Both the position numbers and the translations under genes were made by a program. This document shows, one piece after another, positions 39,401-51,400 of a stretch of 64,000 nt of DNA; the stretch's first letter is position 1; each line of letters begins with the position of its first letter. The stretch is taken from assembly GCA_038501625.1 (NCBI GenBank), contig JAZAYU010000012.1, positions 9,734,001-9,798,000 on the forward strand. Reading direction: 5' to 3'. This DNA comes from Corbicula japonica (taxonomy: Eukaryota; Mollusca; Bivalvia; Venerida; Cyrenidae). A model generated the notes under the pieces. It saw only the letters and a program-made list of their open reading frames with translations. It was not told the DNA's origin and ran no database searches.

Positions 39401-42400
39401 GCGTCACAAGATTTTGTTGAATTGTGCTCTCCTCCGAAAAATAATGGACTGATCCACATGAGAAAAAACAGTTCGCGAAAATGTACTCACGAACATATGT
39501 TTAAAGTTTCAAGTCGATATCTTGAAAACTGTTGACGTAGTAAGTGAAGAAGTTTGCATAACACGATTTTGTTAAATCATGTACCCTGCAAAATAATGGA
39601 CTGATCCACACGAAAAATATGTCACGCACATCTACACTTCATGCCGAACATATGTATAAAGTTTCAAGTCAAAATCTTAAAAACTGTAGAAGTAGTTCGC
39701 GTCACAAGATTTTGTTGAATTGTGCTCCCCTCTGAAAAATAATGGACTGATCCACATGAGAAAAAAAACAGTTCGCATAAATGTACTCACGAACATATGT
39801 TTAAAGTTTCAAGTCGATATCTTGAAAACTGTTGACGTAGTAAGTGTAGAAGTTTGCATAACACGATTTTGTTAAATCATGTACCCTGCAAAAAATAATG
39901 GACTTATCCACACGAAAAATATGTCGTGCACATTTACACTTCATGCCGATCTTACGAATACAGTATCAAGTCAATATCTTAAAAACTGTAGAAGTAGTTC
40001 GCGTCACAAGATTTTGTTAAATCGTGCTCCCCTCCAAAAATAATGGACTGATCCACATGAGAAAAAAAAATAGTTCGCGCAAATGTAGTCACGAACATAT
40101 GTTTAAAGTTTCAAGTCGATATCTTGAAAACTGTTGACGTAGTAAGTGTCACAGACCGACCAACCAACCAACCAACCAACCAACCAACCAACCAACCAAC
40201 CAACCAACCAACCAACCAACCGGATGATGACTCCTTATACCCCCAAACTAAAGTTTGCGGTGGTATAATAATCTCAATCAATCAAACATAAACATGTACA
40301 ATGTCATGTAGTCTGATTATCCATATGTAACACTCCTTTACAGGTCTAAGTTAGTAATTTGAAACAAAATGCTTCTTTATATTTATTTTCTTTACCAAAT
40401 GAATTGTGGTTGCCAATCAAATCATGCATTAAAAATGTTGTTGGTCCATTTTTCAAATGTATAATAACAATGTTCAGAGAACTCAGATTATTGTAAAAAA
40501 ATTGTAAACCTGGGAACACATCAATTGGCAATAAAAAAATGCCATTATTCATAACCACTTTTGGATCTCTGTCTGGTAAGTATTTTATACATGTAATAAT
40601 TATATATACTGGAAAATGTGAATTTCAAATTCTGAAGCTCATTGCAGTTGGTATTTTCTTGATTGTATATTTTTTATTGCAGAAATGTAGGCAGAACTAC
40701 TGTAAAATAGGTAAATTTCTCTTAAAGATGTACCATAAAAAATGTAAACTTCTCTACTGTTACAACTGCTAAAACATAAACATACAAAAGAAAGAAATCA
40801 TTGTATTTATTATTAGTGCAACTTCCAGTTTTCTGTGTAAAAGTCCAGCGTAAGCAGATCCAAGTACCGGTATTTTCAGATTTTCACATGTATTTAAAGA
40901 GGCCAAAAACCCACTGACATGGCAAGAAGTGATTTTCTTCCTTTTCACAGCAATCTACATTTTTTTCAACAATTTAAATGATTATGAAAGCTTTGATTAT
41001 TTTAATTTCTAAAACACAACTTTTTGATGCGGAGCAAATTTAGTGACACCATGCATATTTAACAAAATTGGCAAAAATAAAACTAAACAAAACAGACACC
41101 TTGTAAATACTGTATTTGATTATACATGTACCTCACATACATATTTTGATTATGAAATCATGTTGAAATGTGGACAGAAAATATGGTAATAATAGAACAC
41201 TTTTAATGAAGCAAAATGAGCACTAACTTTATATTATATGATATTTTTGGTACACATGTAGTCTGCTTTCTGGTCAAACTTTTTGGTCCCAACTATTATC
41301 GAGCGTTAAGCTCGTCTTAAGGTCGCAGGAATGCCCATTCACTAACAAGTTGTTTTCGATGTCCTTCCGTTTGCGCTGGTTACCGGCTGTGCACAGCATA
41401 AGGCAATGTAAACACGGGAAAAAACCTGACTGGTAAAAAATTATTATCGGACTAGCATTTTGGAAAGCAAACAAATAAATCGTTAGTTTAGAGAGTAGGT
41501 TGTCGTTCGTTGTAACCAATAGCAATACTAGCAATCGGCCATTTTAGACTTAGGAAACAAGTTGAAAACTACTGGATGGCAGCTTGTCAGTGGATTATTA
41601 GGCCTTTAAATTCAATGGAGCATAAGGCCCAGTGACGGAAAAATCAGATGCATGGACTTTTTCTTGAAAACAAGATGTAAGGCTGGTGAGAACCAACTTT
41701 TATGTGAAGTTGAATTGTGAAATGGATCTCGCAATGTTCAGTCACTCAGTGTGAGAAACAGAGCTTAGCGAAGAACAGCGCCACAATTCAGTTTTGTATA
41801 AGAGATTTTGTCACTGGTCATGTTCGTCATTCAGACATGTGAGCCCATGGCAGTCGAAGAAATTGTTTGTGAAATAGCTGAAAACTGAACACGAGGTAGA
41901 CCTATGAGATTTCTTTTATAATTTTAATAGAACACCTGACACAAGAGCAAATCTACACCACAGAGTCTTTGAAGACTGATCCTGTTTTCTAAAAATATTG
42001 AAGAAACTGGCCGCCCCTGCCCTACTCACCCCCCTCCCCCCCCCCGCCCCCCTAAAAAAAACAACAAAAAACATAAGGGTCTACACTGGGTCTACACTGC
42101 ATAAACATAATGTTTATGTTTATTTTTGATAGATTGGGATCGTTATCAGTCTATCCACACCAAATTTACTATCAAATACCATGGATTTGGTATATGGATT
42201 ACAGTCAATAGGCCACAAAAAAGTCAAATGGGCCACACTTTATTTTGAAAAGCTCAAATAGGCCATAAAAATAGGCCACATTTTTATTTTATTTATAAAG
42301 ATTTTATTATCATTGTGTTAATATGTTCTATGTCAGTTTATGATGTTTTATAAAATATTTTTCAACAAGTTGCTTCATTGATTGGACATTTTGTACAAAG

Positions 42401-45400
42401 CAACATACATGTACTTTTTCCAGATTTTTGTCCAAGACTAATATGACTAAACAGCAGGGAAAACAATTGACAAAATGTTGCAGCAAAAGAAAAGAACATT
42501 ATAATTATTTCTTTTTTGTGATAGCAATTTAAACAAAAAAAACCATTAACATAGATAAATATAAAAATGTTTTATATGAACAAAATAAGTTCTATCAGAA
42601 CTACAATTTACATCATTTATGTGACAATATGCTCTTTTGATCTATGACCTTAGTCTACACAAGTCATTAAGTCTTGCTCTACACTAGCACAGAATCTTAT
42701 ATTGATGCAGTTGCAACATAAGCTGTGTATTTTGCATTGTCCAACATGGAAATTGGTTTAGAAATAAATTTATTTATTTATTTAATATGACACCTTTGCT
42801 TTTGCATTAGCACCTCTGACTGTTACTGGAAGTGTTGTAAATTGTGATCTTATATAACAATGTGACACCCTGACAAAAATGATAGAATCAACACCTTGGG
42901 TAGGTGTAGGGAACAGATTATGACTATAACACAAATTAATTTACTTTTTGATGACAGTCCAATTCTTATGACAGTCCAAATTTTAAATCTATAAAATTTT
43001 TAAAACCTGAAAGTTCATACATTTAGGGCAATCTGTCATGTATTTGGCCAAACTATATATAAAAAAGTGTGTCTAACATTGGTTTGCTTACTCATGCATG
43101 ATATAATAATGTGATTTTTGAGGTATCATGTCAAATAGGCCACAAGTCATTTCAGGTAGTACTTGTAAGTCAAGTGTATATGACAATCACTGTAAAGAGT
43201 TAGTTTCGTTTTTAGATTTACATAAGCTTTTAAAAAATAGTATCATTGTTACATTGATATCTAAAATTGTGCTTGTCATCCTGAAACTCAAGAACAAATA
43301 AAACATCATCTGATTGTCATTTTTGCTTTAAAAATTGGACTGTCATCAAAAAGTAAATTAATTTGTTTTATCGTCATATCTGTTTCGGGTCAAGGTTGCT
43401 TATTATCCCACAATTCAATTCGTCATAGTAAACAATCATGGCGGTCAATGTTTGAAGAACCGATAATATTTATTCTTTTTTGATCTGCAGACGATTTCAT
43501 TGAAGAATTAGGGAAGCAAATAGATTAAGGTTCTGTTCAATGTGGATACGTGATACGATGTCAATGTCAAATCATTGAATGATGGCACAAAAAGTCTACA
43601 ATCACGGACTTTTGGTGAATCAAATGACAAATGTAAGAAATAAGCACATCAAATGATAAAACTCTGCTTTGGTGGTAGTGATAATTTTTTTACCATCATT
43701 GAAGGGTTTCGAATTAATTTGAATATGTGTTAATTGCAACAATATCACGAAAGGATATCTGAAGACACGATTTGAAAGTGTGGTGTGGGATATGGCAGCC
43801 TATAGGCTATAAGAAGTGGTAGGTACATGAAACTTATGGTAAGTAAATCCAAAACACATTTTTACAAACATGGCCATAAACCAATCTACAATATCCATAC
43901 ATTAACAACATTTTGGCATTAAGCAAAGTACTTGGTTCTTATTGTGATTATTTAGAAAATCTAAAATTAATGAAAATAATATGTTAAAATATCTAATATT
44001 TAAAGCTAGATACAGGAAACAAATAAACTTATAATAAAACTGTAATTTATATACATTTTTAATTCGTTGTCACGAAATACAGTCGATACAATTGCGACAG
44101 GCAAAAAGTCTTTGGTGTTTACCTGTCGCAATGTCCTGTGAAGGGAAAATTTTGTCAATTGTTTTCCCACCTGTTTAGTCATGATAGTCTTCGACAAAAT
44201 CCGGAAAAAGTACATGTTGCTTTGTACATAATGTCCAATCAATGAAGCAACTTGTTGAAAAATATTTTATAAAACATCACAAACTGACATAGAACATATT
44301 AACACAATGATAATAAAATCTTTATAAATAAAATAAAAATGTGGCCTATTTTTGTGGCCTATTTGATCTTTTTCAAAATCAAGTGTGGCCCATTTGACTT
44401 GTTTGTGGCCTATTGACTGTAATCCATATACCAAATCCATGGTATTTGCTCGTAAATTTGGTGTGGATAGACTGATAACGATTCCAATCTATCAACCAAA
44501 ACAATAAACATAAATATTATGTTTATGCAGTGTAGACCCAGTGTAGACCCTCATTTTTTTATTGGGGGGGATTGGGGTGAGGTGGCCAGTTTCTTCTTAT
44601 TTTTTCGAAAACTGGGTCAGTCTTCGAAGCTCCTGTGGTGTAGATTTGCTCTTGTGCCATGTGCTTTATAAAAATTATAAAAGACATCTCATACCTCGTG
44701 TTCAGTTTTCAGCTATTTACTCTCACAAACATTATCTTCGACTGCCATGAGCTCACATGTCTGAATGACGAACATGACCAGTGACAAAAAACTCTTATAC
44801 AAAACTGAATTGTGGCGCTGGTCTACGCTAAGCTCAGTGTGTCTCACACTTTGTCTTGTGAGTGACCGAGTCTGAACATTACGAGGTCCATTTCACAATT
44901 CAACTTCACATAAAAGTTGGTTCTCACCAGCTTTACATCTTGTTTTCAAGAAAAACTCCATGCATCTGATTTTTCCATCACTGGGCCTTATGCTCCGTTG
45001 AATTTAACGGCCTTATAATCCACTGACAAGCTAACATTCAGTAGTTTTCATCTTGATTTCCTCAGTCTAAAATGGCCGATTGCTAGTATTGCTATTGATT
45101 GCTATTGGTTACAACGAATGACGACCTACTCTCTAAACTAACGATTATTTTTTTTTGCTTTCCAAAATGCTAGTCCGATAATAATGCTAACGAATAATAA
45201 GTTTTAATTTTTAAAGATATTTTGCAATTAGCGATTTATAAAAATAAGGCAAATAAACAAAATTTGTCAAAACAATACTTTGCCGTAAGTTATTACCGGT
45301 CAGGTTTTTTCCCGTGTTTACATTGCCTTATGCTTTGCACAGCCGGTAACCAGCGCAAAATTCGAGAACATCGAAAAAAAACCTGTCAGTGAATGGGCAT

Positions 45401-48400
45401 TCCTGCGACCTTAAGACGAGCTTAACATTAACCTGTGTCCTAGCATTCTGCAAATGACGTGAGCCTCATTGTCATCAAAATGATCGCTGCAAACAGTTCC
45501 CCAAATTCCAGCATGGTACACTTCTACACGTCCATAACTATAACCGTTCCCGCCTGCTAGCCGGACTGTCGTGTATGAGGCTTGAATAAAGAAGGTGTGA
45601 AAACGAATGCTAGTTAGCATCAACAACTTTATTGAATTGATGTTAATAGTCAACACATTAATTGAAACTTGAAGTATATAGGAAAAGTTTGAGAACGCAT
45701 CTACATGTATATCGAGGACTGGTATTATAGAATAACGGTTTATACCTTATAATTTGATTTTTCAAAATTGCATATATCTGATACATGTAGCTTATTAGGG
45801 TCAAGTAACTGCGTTTCATTCCTAAATAAAGCAGTTCAGTATTCTGTAAACAATATTATCACAACTACAGAATCAATAAATGAGAAAAACAGAACAGTCA
45901 AGTTTGCCGAATGTTGTAATTAATAGATATAGATTTCATGTTTGTGCGTTTCACCGATGTATGAACTGTAAGCATACATTAATAACAACATACACGTGGA
46001 AAGCCAACTGGGTTGGGAGCAGTGAGTACTTGTAGATGTTTCTGGTGGAGCTGGTGAAGTTGTTGTGTAGTCTGTTATGAAATATACAAGAACATATATA
46101 ACCGGATGCGAGTTGTTACTTTTTGTTTTATTCCTTAACAAGTTATTATTTTCTTAATGTATTATTAAATACCCAATTGGTGTTTGATTTACTCGTAAAT
46201 GATGGTATAATAATGCATCAATTCCAGTTCCAGATTTAAAACCGAATATTTATTGCAATGTAAGATTGAAAATGAATGATATCATAATTCGTAGCACTCT
46301 TCCAGCTGGCATATGGCACTTTGCTCATCATCTCATAAAGGGAGAGTGTACTGCGTTGACTATGTGGTATTGTCAATAATCTGCCCTTCTTATCAAAGTT
46401 TCAAAGTTTTATTCACATTATCTCTCAGTTTGTTACATAACAAAAGCATGAGAAGTACATAAATATACATAATCAAATAATAATCACATGCGCATGGCAG
46501 CTTGCAGAGGACAACGCTTTTTAGGTTTTGTGTTTTGTCATCGTACTATATTCATAAAGTATGTAGTTGATATCATCGTTAATTGAACTTTATCTGAGTG
46601 TATAAATTAAAGTTTGGAATTGAAATTATTATTGTTAAAGAATGTATTTTTTGTTGCATGCACATATGATTATCATTTCAATAGGGCTTACATATTTTCA
46701 AGTACGCAAACAATATGTTTAATTAAATAATCAAATACTACAATAAATATTTAAATGAACTCATTTGTTTACATTTCATAACCTAAATCATTTGTTTATA
46801 CAAGGGGTCTTATTTCCTGTAGTAAGATTAGAATAAAAAGGGACTGAAGGTGACAGGTGTATCCATTCATAAAAGTCAAATGAGTAGGGGCAAGGGGTCT
46901 AACCTAAAGTAAGAAGATCGATGCTTTAAGACGGCCATTTCATGGAGAGTGGTGTCAATTGGTGATAAAACAGCATTGTTTTGTTTACATCGACCCCTAA
47001 TTCAGTAAAGTAAGTACATTTTCTTGTATTATAGGTATTGTGTATGAGATAACCACCTAGCCGCTTGTTTCAGACATCTGCTTCTGGTCCGTTTTTGTCT
47101 GTCCATGCAGTGGTTGAAGCGTGAAAGAAGGGATAGCGACATAGGGGTCCAAACTCTGCAATGTCTGCAGACTGATTTTGGGAGCTTTAGAGAATTAGAT
47201 TTCGCTTTGCTGTGTTTGCGGGGTGCGGCATACATTATTTAACACTTTAGAACGTTTCCTGTGCTAATAGGAGCCTCTGTGTTCATTTTTTTACATTTAA
47301 GACGATTTCATGGAGAACTGTCTCACTTTAGGACAATTTCATGGAGAACCGCCTTACTTTAGGACCATAAAATTACTATGTCCCTTAAAAGCACGTACAA
47401 AAGACGACGAAAGTACACTGACTTCTTTTATAGTAACTTAATGTTATTTATCAGTAAGTGGACAGCACACGAACATGAAATGTTAGAAATCGAGATTTGA
47501 TCTTACTTTAGCATGACCTGATGTGAAACGTTATTATAATTGGAAAGTCGTTATTAAGCCGGAAGTGTTGTTTGAGAGACACATACGGTATACTCCAGCA
47601 AAGAGATCGCAAATACAAATAACTATCGAATATTACAATACTTGTATATCCAAATATTCTAATGACAATTTTGCTATCCGTTGCCATCCCTAAAAAGAAT
47701 ACATCCACCTAAAAATAAAAAAGGTGAGGAGAATAAATGCATGTACTAAAATCATCATAATAAATATGTTTTGCATGTAGTCAACATGGTCAATTAAACA
47801 CAATGTCGAAATACTGGTCGATTGGAAATAGTATAAACTTTGAAAGTTTCAGCAAAAAAGCCAATAACACTGGGAACAGTAGGGATTAAGTGCACCTACT
47901 AAAAAATATCTGATTAAATTGATTTTAATCAGAACTTGATTATATCTGAAGATGGTATTAAAGGCAGGGGATCGTAACCCTGCAGACTAGCAGACACTTT
48001 GCTTTTGGCCCAAGCAGATACCTTGTAAAATACCCACCATGTGGGAACAGCCTGATGGTAAAATTACCGCTAAATAAATAATAAAAATCAAGGACACTTT
48101 GGCGCTAAATCAAAACCATCACACTTGCCTCGCAGTGCCGAGACATCCGAATGGTTAAACATGGCTTTTCCCGCCCGTACTTCCGGCAAGGGGGTGGGGG
48201 TGGGAGAGTGGATTCATATGACTTTTCGACTGGTGCATAAGTTAAAATGGGATGTCTTAAGGTGTAATTGTGTCGCGTAATCCGTTTTAAGCACTAAAGT
48301 ATAGTACAGTCATGGATACCTAACAAGCAATGATATACTGGTCTTAATTGTGCTCATTGCAGTTAATGGGTGCAGTTCTTGACTTGCCAATATAATCATG

Positions 48401-51400
48401 TTCAATACATGGTACAATTACAATAAAAATTACAGATATACTTCTGTTCATTATAAACTAATCAGTGTTTAACCTCTCCAAAATTTATAGCTCTCCATGA
48501 AATTGTCCTAAAGTGAGACAGTTCTCCATGAAATCGTCTTAAATGTAAAAAAATGAACACAGAGGCTCCTATTAGCACAGGAAACGTTCTAAAGTGTTAA
48601 ATAATGTATGCCGCACCCCGCAAACACAGCAAAGCGAAATCTAATTCTCTAAAGCTCCCAAAATCAGTCTGCAGACATTGCAGAGTTTGGACCCCTATGT
48701 TGCTATCCCTTCTTTCACGCTTCAACCACTGCATGGACAGACAAAAACGGACCAGAAGCAGATGTCTGAAACAAGCGGCTAGGTGGTTATCTCATACACA
48801 ATACCTATAATACAAGAAAATGTACTTACTTTACTGAATTAGTGGTCGATGTAAACAAAACAATGCTGTTTTATCACCAATTGACACCACTCTCCATGAA
48901 ATGGCCGTCTTAAGGACTATGTTATTCATGAATTCTCATCATGGCTTCAAGAAAAGTCTGGTAATAAAAAAAAGAAAATTACCAGTAATTTATAGTAATT
49001 TGAGCTTTTCCTTATGTCAAAATAAAAGAAAAGAGTAAGTGCTACAAAGAATTGAGAAAAAAGATAAACAAAATCTATTTATTTTATGGAAAAAAGGACT
49101 TTAGTCAGTGTTATTTTCCATGCAAGTTTTCATTTATTCTACAAAAAAGCAATTAAAAATAAATATGAAAGTAAGATAGTACAGACCTCCTTACAGATGC
49201 ACTAAGAGTTAATTTTTTAAGTTAATTCTTATGTTGACTGAAATCCTCCCATTAAAATATCCATGTTTACTAAAATTCAGAAATCCACCATTGACAACTT
49301 TACACAAGAAAGTAGTGCAAACAGTAAGTAATATAAAGTATGGTGTCAATACTGGACACAGGTAATGGAAAGTACACTAAACATAACAGATAGTAATTTA
49401 AATGTAAAATGTATACTGAAAGTGTGTGATAATTGATAATGTTCTGTCTCAATTTTATATGATGAGATGCATAATAATATATGATAATCCAAATAAAAAA
49501 AACATATTCAAGCTGTAGCATGTGGTTATGCTCATATAATAAAACAAAAAGGTAGTAACTGTGCTGCAAATACCATTAATTTTATTGCCCGAATAGTGAA
49601 AAACTTATTTCTGTAGTATTAAATGTTGTAAAAATATAACATGTCATTGATTTTGTTTTTGATATGCTGCTATAAGCTTAACAATATCCAAGTTTTTGAA
49701 TTACAAGTGTTATGAAGTTCCAGTTATTTCATAACATTAAAAGCTTATTATCAGATTATGGGATAGGATTCTTGATTAAGTTTTGTCAAATAAAGATTTT
49801 CCACTTCATATGAACAGTACTCTCCTTTGTAAAGCACATGGTAAACTTCATTTGGTGAATGGTCTTGTCCTTTTTTATATCATGAATAGTGCCTACAAAG
49901 ATGTTTTTGTAGGTCAAATACTTTAATGAATAATAAAAATTACTAACATCATATTTTAAAATGTGTAATCTTCAAGACATAATTTAATTAAGTATACATA
50001 ATCACAAGCGTATGTGATCATTGCATGAAATGGAAACACGGAGCTCAATCGAAGCATAATTGTATTAAACGTGGTCCTTTCACGGACGCCGTACTTTCAT
50101 ATCACGAAAAAATCGTGGGTAATTTTTGTGTACACTAAGAATGTAAACAACGGTGACCCTCACTAGAAAATGGTAATAAACTATGTTGACGTACACGATC
50201 GCACAATAATTGTGAAGAAATGTGCATTTATTACATACACAAACTGTCATTGCAACAATAAACTCACCTAAAGTTTAAAAAAACAGCATTATTTCCTACT
50301 TTCACTTTACTTCCACGACCGGACGTTCAAAAAACGGAAGTCAAAGGGGAATAACACTGGAGAAAATAGTTCGCACGTGGCAACAAAATATTCCACACTT
50401 ACATAAATAAAACCTAAACAATCAAAATGACTGACAGAAAAAATATAGTTAATATTAGAAATTCATAAGTTATCAGTAAGTTTGCCAAAAAATGCGATAT
50501 TTTAAATGATGTTCGTTTCGCGCATTAACACAAATATTGGTGATTAGTCCCTTACTTCCGCAAAGCTGTGTTGATGAAAATGTTTTATTTACACATCTGA
50601 AATTTAAGGCAGATTATGAATGATCGACGAAAGATAAAGACGATCGATTGGTAGGCAACAAAATTTTAACCATTGTTCTCTATGATGGATTGTGTTTCTG
50701 GGGATGTCATTTTGTATTAACAACCCAAGAACGCGATTATTTTCGTGGGTGTCAAAACAAAGATGGACGCCCTAGTTTTTCTTGCAGTTTAGTGGGTTCG
50801 TTTATGGGATATAAGATATTTCAAAAATATATTTAAATATAAGTCTCAGTGCATCTACAGTAATATCGTGGCATTCCAAGTATGCTTTTACTTTCAGAAA
50901 ATATTGGTCAGAGTAAAAGAAAACTTGCACAGAAAATTGCATATTTATTTCTGTATTCACATGTCATGTGCAACACCAATGCTAATATGCCTATGCTTAA
51001 AGGTTACTGGCAGTGAGATTTATAAAATATTATAACATTTTTCAACAATGCCCTTTTATATCTCAAGATTTTATACATTGGTGCCAACAGTACAGTTTTC
51101 TTATTTCAACAATTACATAGTCCTTAAAGCATCGATCTTCTTACTTTAGGTTAGACCCCTTGAGGGGATTAGACGGTCGAGAGTTAAAAGTGTCAACAAG
51201 TGTGTGTGTGTTTTTTTTGTGGTAAAATAAGACGGGAGAAAATCGTTCCATTGAATCGAACGGGAAAAAGGGTAACGGACTAGCAGGTCGGAAAATAAAA
51301 TCAATTAATGAGTTTTTTGTGAAAAATAAGAGAAAATTCATTCCATTGGAGTTAACGAGTGTTTTCTAGTTCTGTGTTAAAATATTAAAAAGGTGATTCC

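Larger units (their letters stand above)
37730..40275 (+). mobile_element. Composite element: GC-rich hairpin head, tandem core, (CCAA)n and terminal hairpin
   Basis: In order: a GC-rich hairpin block, an AT-rich spacer, a tandem array of ~300-bp units, a CCAA microsatellite, and a terminal imperfect palindrome around TTATACCCCCAAACT and AGTTTGCGGTGGTATAA. This order resembles bivalve pearl-type elements, thought to be Helitron/Helentron derivatives. That the whole span is one element is inference; the left boundary is approximate. Confidence 0.45.
32275..45432. other. Intron 9 of the SRCR/ZP gene (13.2 kb)
   Basis: Separates the two halves of SRCR3. About 8 kb of it is the CG-rich repeat, the tandem-core element and the foldback element. 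32400-35000 and 36600-37700 are AT-rich with nothing recognised, except that ATTTGGCCAAA...CGCATGATATAAT at 36960-37050 recurs near 43050-43120 inside the foldback element. Confidence 0.7.

Noticed and set aside
40159..40221. Telomere-like or CRISPR-like repeat array
   Set aside because: It is a simple (CCAA)n microsatellite attached to a tandem repeat element; no spacers.
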